From: Glaciecola nitratireducens FR1064
GTDB lineage: Bacteria > Pseudomonadota > Gammaproteobacteria > Enterobacterales > Alteromonadaceae
Length of the DNA stretch: 64,000 bases
Assembly (NCBI RefSeq): GCF_000226565.1
Contig: NC_016041.1
Span: 1,240,001 to 1,304,000, forward strand
Direction: 5' to 3'
The position numbers and the translations under genes are program-made. The notes under the pieces are model-generated. The model saw only the letters and a list, made by a program, of their open reading frames with translations. It made no database searches and was not told the origin of the DNA. This document shows positions 1 to 9,298 of this stretch, piece by piece. The stretch's first letter is position 1. Each line of letters opens with the position of its first letter.

Positions 1-1
1 T

Positions 2-868
2 GATGTTGTTGAACCATTTACGGCTGCTGGCCTAGAAAGTCTGGAAGAACATGTCGAAACGACGGATGACGACGAAATTGATTTTGATGAAGCAGACGAC
101 GCGCCTTTTGAAAAAGCGTCGGTAGCATCAAAAGAAGAAGAGCTGCAAAGTATATCCCTCGAATCTGACTCACAAACCAATGATGCTCATAATGTAAACC
201 AAGCTTTTACTGAACTGCCGCCCGTTGATGGTGTTGACCAAATGGATGATGCGCAAAGAACTAGCGAGCAGGTAGGTGTTAAGCAGGAAGCTCCCCCAGA
301 GTATTTAGAAACAGAGCACGTGGACGACATATACCCAGAAGAACGACAAAGTACGCCAGAAAAACAATTCGTAGATACCGCAGATGAAATTGCGGCGATG
401 TTTGGGCATGGTGTGAACGACCTCAGCAACGTAAAAATAACTCATCCACAAATTGCACCTTATTTAGAAAATGGTGAAAAATTATTAAGAGCGAAACAAA
501 TTAATAAATGGAGTGATTTTATTGAAGAGCTGGGTGTTGGAGGGTTGAATAAACAACTTTTGCTACAATCTAATTTAGTACAACACGGTGAACACTTCAT
601 CATTCGCATTGATGAACGCAACAAGCACTTGGACGAAGAGCAACACCACGCTACGATTACCGAAGCACTGAGTAATTTTTATCAAAAGCCTGTCACCTTT
701 GAAGTGCAGTGCGGTGATGTAGACGAAACACCATTTCAAATACAGCAACAGATATCGTTGGTAAGACACCAACATGCCCACAAGGTTGTGGAAACTAATG
801 ATTCAATTCAAGAATTGATAAAAGCGTTTGAAGGACGAGTTATTGAAGGTTCTATAAAACCAAGGTAA
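2..868 (+). CDS. dnaX: DNA polymerase III subunit tau/gamma, C-terminal part (partial)
   Basis: The reading frame is open from the first codon of the window at base 2 to the stop at 868, so only the 3' end of the gene is present. The first ~110 residues are an acidic, low-complexity linker rich in Glu and Asp, typical of the tau segment between the clamp-loader core and the polymerase-binding domain. The last ~140 residues contain a block (HPQIAPYLENGEK, then WSDFIEELGVGGL) that I recognise as tau domain V, which contacts the alpha subunit of the replicase. The next gene is ybaB, the standard dnaX partner. An internal ATG at 242 is not a gene start. The programmed frameshift site that makes gamma would lie upstream and cannot be examined here. 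Confidence 0.9.
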   Translation, partial: DVVEPFTAAGLESLEEHVETTDDDEIDFDEADDAPFEKASVASKEEELQSISLESDSQTNDAHNVNQAFTELPPVDGVDQMDDAQRTSEQVGVKQEAPPEYLETEHVDDIYPEERQSTPEKQFVDTADEIAAMFGHGVNDLSNVKITHPQIAPYLENGEKLLRAKQINKWSDFIEELGVGGLNKQLLLQSNLVQHGEHFIIRIDERNKHLDEEQHHATITEALSNFYQKPVTFEVQCGDVDETPFQIQQQISLVRHQHAHKVVETNDSIQELIKAFEGRVIEGSIKPR

Positions 869-938
869 CAAACGACCCGTATTGATAACTATTGATAGGA
901 CAATTTGAGTTCTGTCCAAGATAAATTAGGAGATGAAA

Positions 939-1265
939 ATGTTTAAAGGCGGCATGGGTAATATGATGAAGCAGGCCCAGCAAATGCAAGAGAAAATGAA
1001 AAAAGCACAGGATGAACTCGCTTCCCTAGAAGTAACAGGAGAGTCTGGTGCCGGCCTAGTTAAGGTGACAATGACTTGTAATCATAATGTGAGACGAGTA
1101 GAGATCGACCCATCTCTTATGGAAGATGATAAAGACATGATTGAAGATTTGGTTGCTGCGGCAACAAATGACGCTGTGCGTCGCGTTGCTGAAACAAGTC
1201 AAGAAAAAATGGGTTCAGTAACTGGCGGGATGAATCTGCCACCTGGCTTTAAGATGCCTTTCTAG
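939..1265 (+). CDS. ybaB: YbaB/EbfC nucleoid-associated protein
   Basis: A 108-residue DNA-binding protein of the YbaB/EbfC family. It starts [17 protein letters not shown], has the coiled-coil-like Met/Lys/Gln-rich first helix and the conserved [20 protein letters not shown] strand region, and ends with the usual Gly/Met/Pro-rich PPGFKMPF. Family members dimerise as tweezers and bind DNA. An in-frame ATG also exists at 933, but the ribosome-binding sequence AGGAG lies at 928-932, directly against it. The ATG at 939 has a normal 6-base spacing and gives the typical family N-terminus, so I chose it. The gene lies 70 bases after dnaX and before recR, the classic dnaX-ybaB-recR arrangement. Confidence 0.93.
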   Translation: MFKGGMGNMMKQAQQMQEKMKKAQDELASLEVTGESGAGLVKVTMTCNHNVRRVEIDPSLMEDDKDMIEDLVAAATNDAVRRVAETSQEKMGSVTGGMNLPPGFKMPF

Positions 1266-1343
1266 CTTTAAGTCGATTCAATGCATTAGTTTGTTATTTG
1301 CTAAAGATAGCAGGTGAGACGGGGTGATGTTTTGGTAAGGAAG

Positions 1344-1405
1344 GTTTGGCATGCAAGCAATGACAGCATGCCAAACTTAGTACATAGCTTTTAGATACTA
1401 AAAGC
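1344..1405 (+). terminator. Tandem hairpins between ybaB and recR
   Basis: Two perfect inverted repeats lie in the 290-base ybaB-recR gap. The first pairs GTTTGGCATGC (1344-1354) with GCATGCCAAAC (1366-1376), an 11-bp stem. The second pairs GCTTTTAG (1387-1394) with CTAAAAGC (1398-1405) around a 3-base loop. Neither is followed by a strong T-run, so they may act as attenuators, RNA-processing sites or weak terminators rather than a full intrinsic terminator. The rest of the gap shows no gene. Confidence 0.45.
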
Positions 1406-1555
1406 GATAGTTAGCTCCATTAGAAACTCTACGACCAGTTAGGCCTTGGTAACACAACAAGACACCTTCACTCACGCAAGAGATGAAATTACACAGGGCA
1501 ACAAATTCATCACTTCATGTTATTATTCACTTTTATCATTCGAGAAGTTTTATCT

Positions 1556-2155
1556 ATGTCATTCAGTCCTCTTATTAACGAATTAATTACAGCATTAAAA
1601 TGTCTTCCAGGTGTTGGCGCTAAAAGCGCTCAGCGGATGGCGTTTACACTGTTGGAAAGAAATCGTGAAGGAGCAATGACATTGAGTAGAGTGCTGCATG
1701 ATGCAATGGAGCACGTCTCACACTGTGAACAGTGTAGAACGTTTACAGAAACTCGCTTATGTAAAATATGCGAAAGCCCTATGCGCAGTGAAAGCGGGCA
1801 GCTATGTATTGTTGAATCACCGCAGGATGTACTAGCGGTCGAGCAAACTTCGGAATATAAAGGAAAGTATTTCGTGTTGATGGGTCATTTGTCTCCCATT
1901 GATGGTATTGGTCCTGCTGAAATCGGCTTAAGTGAGTTAGCTCTGCTTTTGGACAAAGAATCTATTCAAGAAGTTATCTTGGCAACTAACCCAACAGTAG
2001 AAGGTGAAGCGACCGCGCATTATATTGGGCAAATTTGCAGAGACAAGCAAATAAAGGCAACACGGATTGCGCACGGTGTGCCTGTGGGCGGCGAACTCGA
2101 ATATATTGACGGAAACACCATTAGCCACGCTTTTTCAGGTAGACGGCAAGTTTAA
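1556..2155 (+). CDS. recR: Recombination mediator protein RecR
   Basis: A 199-residue RecR, the usual family length. It acts with RecF/RecO to load RecA at single-strand gaps. Visible parts are the N-terminal helix-hairpin-helix ([14 protein letters not shown]), a four-cysteine zinc finger (CEQC and CKIC, ~57-72), and a Toprim domain ([13 protein letters not shown], then the [11 protein letters not shown] and [10 protein letters not shown] motifs), ending with [14 protein letters not shown] longer frame reaches back to 1517, but the ATG at 1556 gives the family-typical start [10 protein letters not shown] with GAGAAG about nine bases upstream. It follows ybaB after two hairpins. Confidence 0.95.
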   Translation: MSFSPLINELITALKCLPGVGAKSAQRMAFTLLERNREGAMTLSRVLHDAMEHVSHCEQCRTFTETRLCKICESPMRSESGQLCIVESPQDVLAVEQTSEYKGKYFVLMGHLSPIDGIGPAEIGLSELALLLDKESIQEVILATNPTVEGEATAHYIGQICRDKQIKATRIAHGVPVGGELEYIDGNTISHAFSGRRQV

Positions 2156-2218
2156 GTACAGACAATCTACTATAGGCAAACATTCTAAAATTATTTTTGC
2201 CTTCATTTCGCTTTTTCC

Positions 2219-2246
2219 CTTGAAATTACCTCTGCTTGTCCCTACA
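2219..2246 (+). promoter_or_regulatory. Probable sigma-32 heat-shock promoter of htpG
   Basis: The sequence CTTGAAA (2219-2225) is a perfect sigma-32 -35 element. It is followed after 14 bases by CCCTACA (2240-2246), close to the CCCATNT -10 consensus. It lies 114 bases upstream of the htpG start, and HtpG is a known sigma-32 regulon member. No transcription data are available here. Confidence 0.65.
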
Positions 2247-2359
2247 TCTCTCATCAATCAACGCTTTTAATGATGGCGTGCTGCGCTTCTCACCAAAAGA
2301 GAAATGTAGTAAGCCACTTGGCTTCACATACTAGAAAACAACGTAGGAGATACTTGGCT

Positions 2360-4282
2360 ATGGCTGAGACAGTCCAACAAGAAACCCATGGATTTCAAAC
2401 CGAAGTAAAACAAATGCTTCATCTGATGATCCACTCGCTTTATTCAAATAAAGAAATCTTTTTAAGAGAGCTTATCTCTAACGCTGCAGATGCCGCCGAC
2501 AAGCTTCGTTTTAAAGGTCTTTCTGATGGAAGTTTGTACGAGAATGATGCAGAGCTTACCGTAAAGATCAGTGTAGACAAAGAGGCTGGCACACTGACTA
2601 TCGCTGATAACGGAATTGGCATGAGCAAAGAAGATGCAATTGCTCACTTGGGTACAATAGCTAAGTCGGGTACCGCAGACTTTTTCAGTAAATTATCAGG
2701 CGACCAAACCAAAGACTCTCAGCTTATTGGACAGTTTGGTGTAGGCTTTTACTCTGCATTTATTGTTGCAGAGAAAGTCGTCGTTAAGAGCCGTGCAGCT
2801 GGTGCTGACAAGGCTGAGGGCGTGCGCTGGGAATCAGCAGGTGAAGGAGAGTTCACCGTCTCTACAATTGACAAAGACACTCGCGGCACTGAAATTACAT
2901 TATTCTTGCGCGAAGATGAAAAAGAGTTCGCAGACGATTGGCGTGTTCGTTCAATCATTACTAAATACTCTGATCACATCAACATTCCAGTACAAATGTT
3001 TAAAGAGGAAGTGCCTGAGAGCGATGGCCCTGATGGCGAAAAAGTACCGGCAGTTCCTGGACATTGGGAGTTAGTAAACAAAGCCACAGCGCTGTGGACG
3101 CGAGAAAAGTCTGACATCAGCGATGAAGAGTACACTGAATTTTACAAGCATGTGTCACATGATTTTGCCGACCCATTAAAGTGGTCGCATAACCGTGTTG
3201 AGGGCAAAACAGAATACACCAGCTTATTATATATTCCTGCTAAAGCACCATTTGATATGTGGAACAGAGACCAAGCTCACGGCTTAAAGCTTTATGTTCA
3301 ACGCGTGTTCATTATGGATGACGCCGAGCAGTTTATGCCAACCTATTTGCGCTTTGTTAAAGGGCTATTAGATTCGAACGACTTACCACTGAACGTGTCT
3401 CGTGAAATTTTACAAGACAATAAAATTACTCAATCAATTCGTCAGGGTTGCACAAAACGTGTGCTTCAAATGCTTGAGAAAATGGCGAAGAATGAACCTG
3501 AGAATTATCAGTCGTTCTGGTCTGAATTTGGAAATGTTATTAAAGAAGGTCCTGCAGAGGACTTTGCAAATAAAGAGAAAATCGCAGGTTTACTTCGCTT
3601 CTCTTCAACCGCAGACGAATCAGGCAAACAATCCGTTTCCCTAGAAGATTACATTGGTCGCATGAAAGAAGGCCAAGAAAAGATTTTTTACGTGACCGCT
3701 GATAGCTATCAAGCAGCCAAAACAAGCCCTCACTTAGAGATTTTCCGCAAGAAGGGCATTGAAGTTCTATTAATGGGTGAGCGCATCGATGAATGGTTAA
3801 TGTCACATCTAAGCGAATTCAATGAAAAGCAGTTTCAGTCGATCGCTAGAGCAGATCTCGATTTAAGTGATTTGGATGATGAAGAATCTAAGAAAGCAAA
3901 AGAGACTGCAGAAAAAGAAGTGGAAGGTATACTTGAAAGAGTAAAAACCGCTTTAGGTGATCGAGTTGAAAACGTCAAATTTACTCATCGACTAACAGAC
4001 TCACCAGCTTGCATAGTGGCAGATGAGAATGGAATGACAACACAGATGGCGAAGTTAATGGCGTCAGCTGGTCAACCGGTACCAGATACTAAGTATCACT
4101 TTGAATTGAACCCTGAACATAACCTAGTCAAATTGATGTCGGGCGTGCAGGATGAAGAGCAATTTAAACAATGGTCAGAAGTGTTATTTGATCAGGCGGC
4201 ATTGTCTGAGCAGGGCAGTTTGAAAGACCCCGCAACATTTGCTAAAAATCTAAACGGACTCTTGGCGAGTTTAGCGAAATAG
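2360..4282 (+). CDS. htpG: Chaperone protein HtpG (bacterial Hsp90)
   Basis: A 640-residue Hsp90 homologue, slightly longer than the E. coli protein (624). The N-terminal GHKL ATPase carries the signature motifs: [20 protein letters not shown], and [11 protein letters not shown]. The middle client-binding domain includes [11 protein letters not shown], and the C-terminal dimerisation domain follows. The gene is cytoplasmic and helps fold and remodel proteins under heat stress. The open frame extends back to 2270, but the ATG at 2360 gives the typical start [12 protein letters not shown] and has TAGGAGA at 2344-2350, nine bases upstream. A sigma-32-like promoter precedes it and a strong terminator follows, so it is probably monocistronic. 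Confidence 0.97.
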   Translation: MAETVQQETHGFQTEVKQMLHLMIHSLYSNKEIFLRELISNAADAADKLRFKGLSDGSLYENDAELTVKISVDKEAGTLTIADNGIGMSKEDAIAHLGTIAKSGTADFFSKLSGDQTKDSQLIGQFGVGFYSAFIVAEKVVVKSRAAGADKAEGVRWESAGEGEFTVSTIDKDTRGTEITLFLREDEKEFADDWRVRSIITKYSDHINIPVQMFKEEVPESDGPDGEKVPAVPGHWELVNKATALWTREKSDISDEEYTEFYKHVSHDFADPLKWSHNRVEGKTEYTSLLYIPAKAPFDMWNRDQAHGLKLYVQRVFIMDDAEQFMPTYLRFVKGLLDSNDLPLNVSREILQDNKITQSIRQGCTKRVLQMLEKMAKNEPENYQSFWSEFGNVIKEGPAEDFANKEKIAGLLRFSSTADESGKQSVSLEDYIGRMKEGQEKIFYVTADSYQAAKTSPHLEIFRKKGIEVLLMGERIDEWLMSHLSEFNEKQFQSIARADLDLSDLDDEESKKAKETAEKEVEGILERVKTALGDRVENVKFTHRLTDSPACIVADENGMTTQMAKLMASAGQPVPDTKYHFELNPEHNLVKLMSGVQDEEQFKQWSEVLFDQAALSEQGSLKDPATFAKNLNGLLASLAK

Positions 4283-4350
4283 TCGTTAATGGTTTGGCGA
4301 TAGCCAAGCATTCACTAGTCCACATTTTTTAGTGATTGATTGAAATAATG

Positions 4351-4376
4351 AAAGCGAGCTTAGGCTCGCTTTTTTA
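4351..4376 (+). terminator. Intrinsic terminator after htpG
   Basis: The arms AAAGCGAGC (4351-4359) and GCTCGCTTT (4364-4372) form a 9-bp stem with a 4-base loop that runs straight into a T-tract. It lies about 70 bases after the htpG stop. Confidence 0.85.
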
Positions 4377-4494
4377 TGTAAAACGGAAAATTTAGCCGTC
4401 CTAAGCGCTTGTTTTGTGCACAGTTCGGGGAAATTATTCGCTATTAGTCTTAAGTTATGATTTTTAAGCCAATTTGACTTGTGAACTAGTAGCC

Positions 4495-5194
<700 letters not shown>

Positions 5195-5210
5195 ATAAAT
5201 GCACCAGTGC

Positions 5211-5267
5211 GCGATGTCATATGAGATAGAATCTCAAATGACATCGCGGTTATAGCTTTGTTTTTTA
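5211..5267. terminator. Long hairpin between convergent adk and GMC genes
   Basis: GCGATGTCAT (5211-5220) pairs with ATGACATCGC (5238-5247). Inside it GAGAT (5223-5227) pairs with ATCTC (5231-5235), so the whole is a nearly continuous 17-bp stem with one mismatch and a 3-base loop. On the + strand a T-rich run begins about 11 bases after the stem (5258-5266). It sits between two convergent stops, which suits a transcription-ending role. Confidence 0.6.
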
Positions 5268-5301
5268 TACCTATCTAAACTTTGATAAAGACAACCTTAG
5301 C

Positions 5302-6903
5302 CTAAAGAGTCGCTTTCAATAAATCAGCCGCTTTTTCTGCAATCATAATAGTAGGGGCATTTGTGTTCCCTCCAATGATATTTGGCATAACAGAAGCATC
5401 TACAACCATTAAATTGGTCATACCTTTGACGTTCAAATTAGTATCAACAACGGCTAATTCATCTCCATCTACGCCCATTTTGCAGGTGCCCACTGGATGG
5501 TAAACGGTTTCGGCGTTGCCTCTTAAATAATCAATAATCTCATCATCGCTTTGTACATCGTCACCAGGTATCCACTCTCTCGCTCCATCGCTTAAGGGAG
5601 AGGTATTGCTAATTTTTCTGCACCATTTGAAACCGGCGACTAACGGTTTTATATCGTCTTCATGAGACAGGTAATTAGGGCGAATATCTGCGCTTATTTT
5701 ACCGTCAACTTTCTTCAGTAAAATTTCGCCACGACTTTTTGGGTACAAATTACAGAAATGGATGGTAAAGCCATGGCCCCAAGGTTTAGAGCGACCATGA
5801 TCAACTAGCAGAGCAGGTAAAAAATGTAGCTGTAAATCAGGTAAAAGCATAGCAGGATCTGATTTAAAGAAGGCGCCGCCTTCTGCAATGTTTGACGTGA
5901 ACATACCTTCTTTATTCAGCCAATAATTGATGGGTTCTGCCGCGTTTTTTAACAACGCAGACATAGATAAGCCATAGGAGCGCGTGTCTTTTGTTTTAAA
6001 TAAAATGGTGCCGTCCAAGTGGTCTTGCAGGTTTTGACCGACGCCAGGTAAGTGCGCTTTTACATCGATATCTAAGGATTTGAGGTGTTCTTCGTTACCG
6101 ATGCCAGACTGCATGAGTATTTGCGGAGACCCGATAGCACCAGCGCTTAAAATAACGCGCTTTCTAGCATACAGATATTGTTTTGTGTTATTCGAAAAAA
6201 TTTCGATGCCAGTGGCTATATTATTATTATCCAATGTCACTCTTTTCACTTCAACATTGGTCATAATATGTAGATTAGGTCGTGCTTGTATTTCGTCAGA
6301 TAAGAAGCCTTTTGCTGTGCTGCATCGAGATCCATTGCGCTGTGTAACTTGATACAGACCAACACCTTCCTGACTTTCACCATTGAAATCCTTTGATTCA
6401 GCGAGGCCGTTGGCTACAGACGAAGTGATAAAATCATTGCTCAAGGTATTAACATGCTTAAGGTCTGACACAGTTTGACTGCCACCGATAGCGTGAAATT
6501 CTGATGCGCCTCTGGTGTTGTCCTCGCTCTTTTTGAAGTAGGGAAGAACGTCATCCCATGACCATCCAGTTAGGCCTGACTCTGCCCAATCATTATAGTT
6601 TTGAGCGGCTCCCCTGATGTAGCACATGGCATTAATAGAACTAGAACCGCCTAATGTCTTGCCTCTCGGCCAAAATAATTCGCGACCATTCAAATTAGGC
6701 TCGTTGTGGGTTTCAAAGCCCCAAGTGACCGACTTAATACTTGATAAAAACGAAAGTCCGAAGGGAACGTGTATTGCGGGGTGAGTATCCTTGCCACCAG
6801 CCTCTAGTAAACAGACGGATAGTTTTGGGTTTTCTGATAATCGATTAGCTAGAACAGCACCGGCAGATCCAGCGCCAACAATAATTATGTCAAACTCAGT
6901 CAT
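5302..6903 (-). CDS. GMC family FAD-dependent oxidoreductase (choline/alcohol dehydrogenase type)
   Basis: A 533-residue flavoprotein of the glucose-methanol-choline family. The N-terminus has the dinucleotide-binding motif VGAGSAGAVLANRLSE (~9-24) with the acidic LLEAGG strand. The GMC signatures GKTLGGSSSINAM and GAIGSPQILMQSGIG are present, and the C-terminus has VYHPVGTCKMG plus GGNTNAPTIM carrying the catalytic His/Asn region. Closest in look to AlkJ/BetA-like alcohol or choline dehydrogenases, which oxidise an alcohol to an aldehyde and pass electrons to the respiratory chain. No betaine genes or regulator lie nearby, so the substrate is not assigned. It has no signal peptide. Confidence 0.9.
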   Translation of the reverse strand: MTEFDIIIVGAGSAGAVLANRLSENPKLSVCLLEAGGKDTHPAIHVPFGLSFLSSIKSVTWGFETHNEPNLNGRELFWPRGKTLGGSSSINAMCYIRGAAQNYNDWAESGLTGWSWDDVLPYFKKSEDNTRGASEFHAIGGSQTVSDLKHVNTLSNDFITSSVANGLAESKDFNGESQEGVGLYQVTQRNGSRCSTAKGFLSDEIQARPNLHIMTNVEVKRVTLDNNNIATGIEIFSNNTKQYLYARKRVILSAGAIGSPQILMQSGIGNEEHLKSLDIDVKAHLPGVGQNLQDHLDGTILFKTKDTRSYGLSMSALLKNAAEPINYWLNKEGMFTSNIAEGGAFFKSDPAMLLPDLQLHFLPALLVDHGRSKPWGHGFTIHFCNLYPKSRGEILLKKVDGKISADIRPNYLSHEDDIKPLVAGFKWCRKISNTSPLSDGAREWIPGDDVQSDDEIIDYLRGNAETVYHPVGTCKMGVDGDELAVVDTNLNVKGMTNLMVVDASVMPNIIGGNTNAPTIMIAEKAADLLKATL

Positions 6904-6999
6904 ATGACTTCAAATCTCAAATTGATATATCGCAATATATTAACATTATTGTCACATCTGACCAGTCGATTTTTAGTTTAATGCGAAAGCATCAGTTTA

Positions 7000-7245
7000 T
7001 TACCAGTCTAGTTCAATCACCAACGACTCAGTGCTGCTGTTCAAGCCGCACATTTCCTCGTAGGGTGTGTTTTGCTTCAACCAAATTTTATCGAACTTCT
7101 GTCCCTCGACCTGCGTTTTGATTGTGTTGATGCATTGAAATGAGAGCGAATTGCTGTGCTTTTCCTTTAATAGAGTATCCGCTTTTGTTTCACCTATACC
7201 TGCGATATAAGTCCCACCTTCAATTGATTCGATAAACAAGTTCAT
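7000..7245 (-). CDS. DUF6482-like small protein
   Basis: An 81-residue protein starting MNLFIESIEGGTYIAGI, which resembles the DUF6482 family of small proteins in marine gammaproteobacteria; its function is unknown. A longer frame reaches 7299, but the ATG at 7245 has AAGGAG just upstream (TTAAGGAGAAGCGCA before ATG), so I chose it. It contains no membrane segment or signal peptide. It stands alone, upstream of the GMC gene on the same strand. Confidence 0.7.
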   Translation of the reverse strand: MNLFIESIEGGTYIAGIGETKADTLLKEKHSNSLSFQCINTIKTQVEGQKFDKIWLKQNTPYEEMCGLNSSTESLVIELDW

Positions 7246-7345
7246 TGCGCTTCTCCTTAACCCTTTAAATTTAAACGAGGAGTATAGGCAAAAGATCAAT
7301 TAAGCATCCAATGGAGTCTAAGCTTAGTGCTAACGTAGTGTTGTA

Positions 7346-7849
7346 TTATTTCCTTTTCTTCCACCAATGCTCTCGGCAAACTGGAAACCCTAAGCCTTCT
7401 AATTCGTTGCGTAAAATGACCATATCATCGGCGTTTAAAAACTGACCAATTTGAACCCTTTTATTACCATTTTGAAGAGTGATCCTTGGTGTGCGCCAAT
7501 CTCGCTCAGTTTCAGAATAATAGATGTCGGTACCGAATCGAGGAAATGAGTCGGTCGATTGTAAGCGGTCAATGCCCATTTCAATCGTGATATCCTGAGT
7601 TGTAAATGTCACTATTTGTTTCGAATATGTGAAGCGCGTGACCTTGTACATTAGTACGGCAAATAAACCAACTTCAATACCGGCGAAAGGAAGAATGACC
7701 CAAGCACCGATAAACGTCCACGCGATGGCAATTATCATGACAACAGCAACCATGAATGCGATAATCCATTTCGCTTCGGCCCACGTAAGAGAACGATTAG
7801 GCGTCAGTAGAATAATAACGTCACTATCGTGCTTGTCTAGCTGAACCAT
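7346..7849 (-). CDS. DUF2244 membrane protein
   Basis: A 167-residue protein with the DUF2244 layout: a short N-terminal part ending in PNRSLTW, two closely spaced membrane helices (~28-48 and ~52-70, with the AWVILPFAGIEVGLFA family signature), then a soluble domain. DUF2244 proteins often sit near cytochrome oxidase genes, but none are found here. Function unknown. It is divergent from the TSUP transporter at 7936. Confidence 0.85.
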   Translation of the reverse strand: MVQLDKHDSDVIILLTPNRSLTWAEAKWIIAFMVAVVMIIAIAWTFIGAWVILPFAGIEVGLFAVLMYKVTRFTYSKQIVTFTTQDITIEMGIDRLQSTDSFPRFGTDIYYSETERDWRTPRITLQNGNKRVQIGQFLNADDMVILRNELEGLGFPVCREHWWKKRK

Positions 7850-7935
7850 ATGCCAATGCTCGAATGAAGTTGTTTTTTTAAGACTATCGCTTTTTTCAGC
7901 ATATATTTGTACTCTTTTATTGGCGGTCAGTTGTA

Positions 7936-8862
7936 TTGTTAACCATTTTTCGAAGCGCTTTCAATAGTCATCCGTATAGAGCAGCTCTTGCAGTTTGCTG
8001 GCTCATTCTTATTTTTAGCATACCAGACAGTTTTCAGATCATTTTTGATTATATTGGTTTTCTATTTTTAGGTATTGCAGGAGCAATTTTTGCCAATGCT
8101 ACAGGAGCTGGGGGAGGTGTAGTATTTGTCCCCTTTTTCAATCAAATCGATATGCAAAACACTGCTATTGTTGCCACTAGTTTCGCAATTCAGTGCTGTG
8201 GCATGACTGCTGGAGCGATTACTTGGCATAAGCACCGAAAGTCTCTGGTGCCAAACCACTATGCAAACAAGAGCGTTATTTCCCATGACGCAGAGCAGTG
8301 GTCATATATAAACAAAGGCTTGTTGATTACGATCCCTTTATCCATTCTCGGGATAGTGACAGCACAATTTATCTTGAGCGAATACACGCAACAAATGCAA
8401 ACGTCTTTGCATCTCGCTTTTGGTGTGTTTTCTATTCTATTGGCGTTCGCAATTTATGGCTCTATTCCACTACTGCGCAGACAAGAATCATTAACGTTCT
8501 TGCTACCCGTGGACGTATTGTGTTTGGGTATCATTGCCTTTCTCGGTGGCATTATTACAGCATGGTTATCGGTTGGCGTTGGTGAACTTGTCGCTGTGTA
8601 TCTAATCTTGCGAGGGTTTAACGTTACCTCAGCGATTGCGTCTGCCGTCATACTTAGTGCGTTTACAGTCTGGTCGGCTGTGATTTACCATCTTATGGTT
8701 TCACAAGCGATTTATTGGAATGTCCTATTATTTGCGGGTGCTGGTGCAATTGTCGGCGGTATTGTTGCAAAGCGAGTTGTCCTCCATTTCTCTGTGGTAA
8801 AACTTAAAATATTCTTTGCTACATGGATACTAATCATGGGTATAGCGGGATTAATTACGTAA
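7936..8862 (+). CDS. TSUP (TauE/SafE) family permease
   Basis: A 308-residue polytopic inner-membrane protein with about eight hydrophobic segments and the TauE/SafE (DUF81) pattern GAGGGVVFVPFF in the first half and a second glycine-rich repeat (SVGVGELVAVYLILRG) in the other. The family exports or imports sulfur-containing or organic anions such as sulfite, sulfoacetate or taurine; the substrate cannot be told from sequence. The frame opens with a TTG at 7936 and no ATG lies nearby upstream, so the start is uncertain and ribosome binding appears weak. Confidence 0.82.
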   Translation: MLTIFRSAFNSHPYRAALAVCWLILIFSIPDSFQIIFDYIGFLFLGIAGAIFANATGAGGGVVFVPFFNQIDMQNTAIVATSFAIQCCGMTAGAITWHKHRKSLVPNHYANKSVISHDAEQWSYINKGLLITIPLSILGIVTAQFILSEYTQQMQTSLHLAFGVFSILLAFAIYGSIPLLRRQESLTFLLPVDVLCLGIIAFLGGIITAWLSVGVGELVAVYLILRGFNVTSAIASAVILSAFTVWSAVIYHLMVSQAIYWNVLLFAGAGAIVGGIVAKRVVLHFSVVKLKIFFATWILIMGIAGLIT

Positions 8863-8892
8863 GGAAAGCAGTCATTTTTGAAAAAGGTAGTT

Positions 8893-9108
8893 TTATTTTC
8901 CTACGGCGCGATTACGTTCACGTTCATACTCCGCGAAGGATCGCTCATATCCACGCATGCAATCTTCTCTGGCTTGGCCCTCAGCTACGCGTTCACAGGC
9001 CTCCTTTTTGTTAGATTGCATTATTTCATAGGCTGCTTTATTAGAACATCCAGCAGTCAGTAAAGTTGCTAACGCGAACGCTCCGAGTACATATTGTTTT
9101 TGCAGCAT
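8893..9108 (-). CDS. Small hypothetical lipoprotein
   Basis: A 71-residue protein with a clear lipoprotein signal: basic start MLQKQ, a hydrophobic run, and lipobox LTAGC with the acylated cysteine at residue 21. The mature part is charged and helical (many Glu, Arg) and contains two further cysteines (EACER and EDCMRG) that could form a disulfide. Position +2 after the Cys is Ser, so outer-membrane sorting is expected. I do not recognise the family. It ends 30 bases from the convergent TSUP gene. Confidence 0.7.
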   Translation of the reverse strand: MLQKQYVLGAFALATLLTAGCSNKAAYEIMQSNKKEACERVAEGQAREDCMRGYERSFAEYERERNRAVGK

Positions 9109-9298
9109 ATTGTTGTTCTCAAAAAGTCAGTTAGCCAGTGATATGTATTACAGTGCACAAAAGTTTCAGTGAAAGCAAGCCCAAAGGAAGATGATCAGGC
9201 TCGTCATTGATTATCAGTCGAATTAGCGAACATTTAATAAGATACTTTTGGCGCCAATATTTGCGAACGAGCCAGGATTATGATTACATGCTCATTAA

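Noticed and set aside
5302-6903. Possible betA (choline dehydrogenase) assignment for the GMC gene
   Set aside because: No betB, betI or choline transporter is near, and GMC motifs do not separate BetA from alcohol dehydrogenases of the AlkJ type.
9246-9265. 20-base motif TTTTGGCGCCAATATTTGCG, 18/20 similar to a site at 61487-61506 upstream of fadI
   Set aside because: Both lie upstream of + strand genes, but one such pair in 64 kb is within chance expectation and no further copies were seen.
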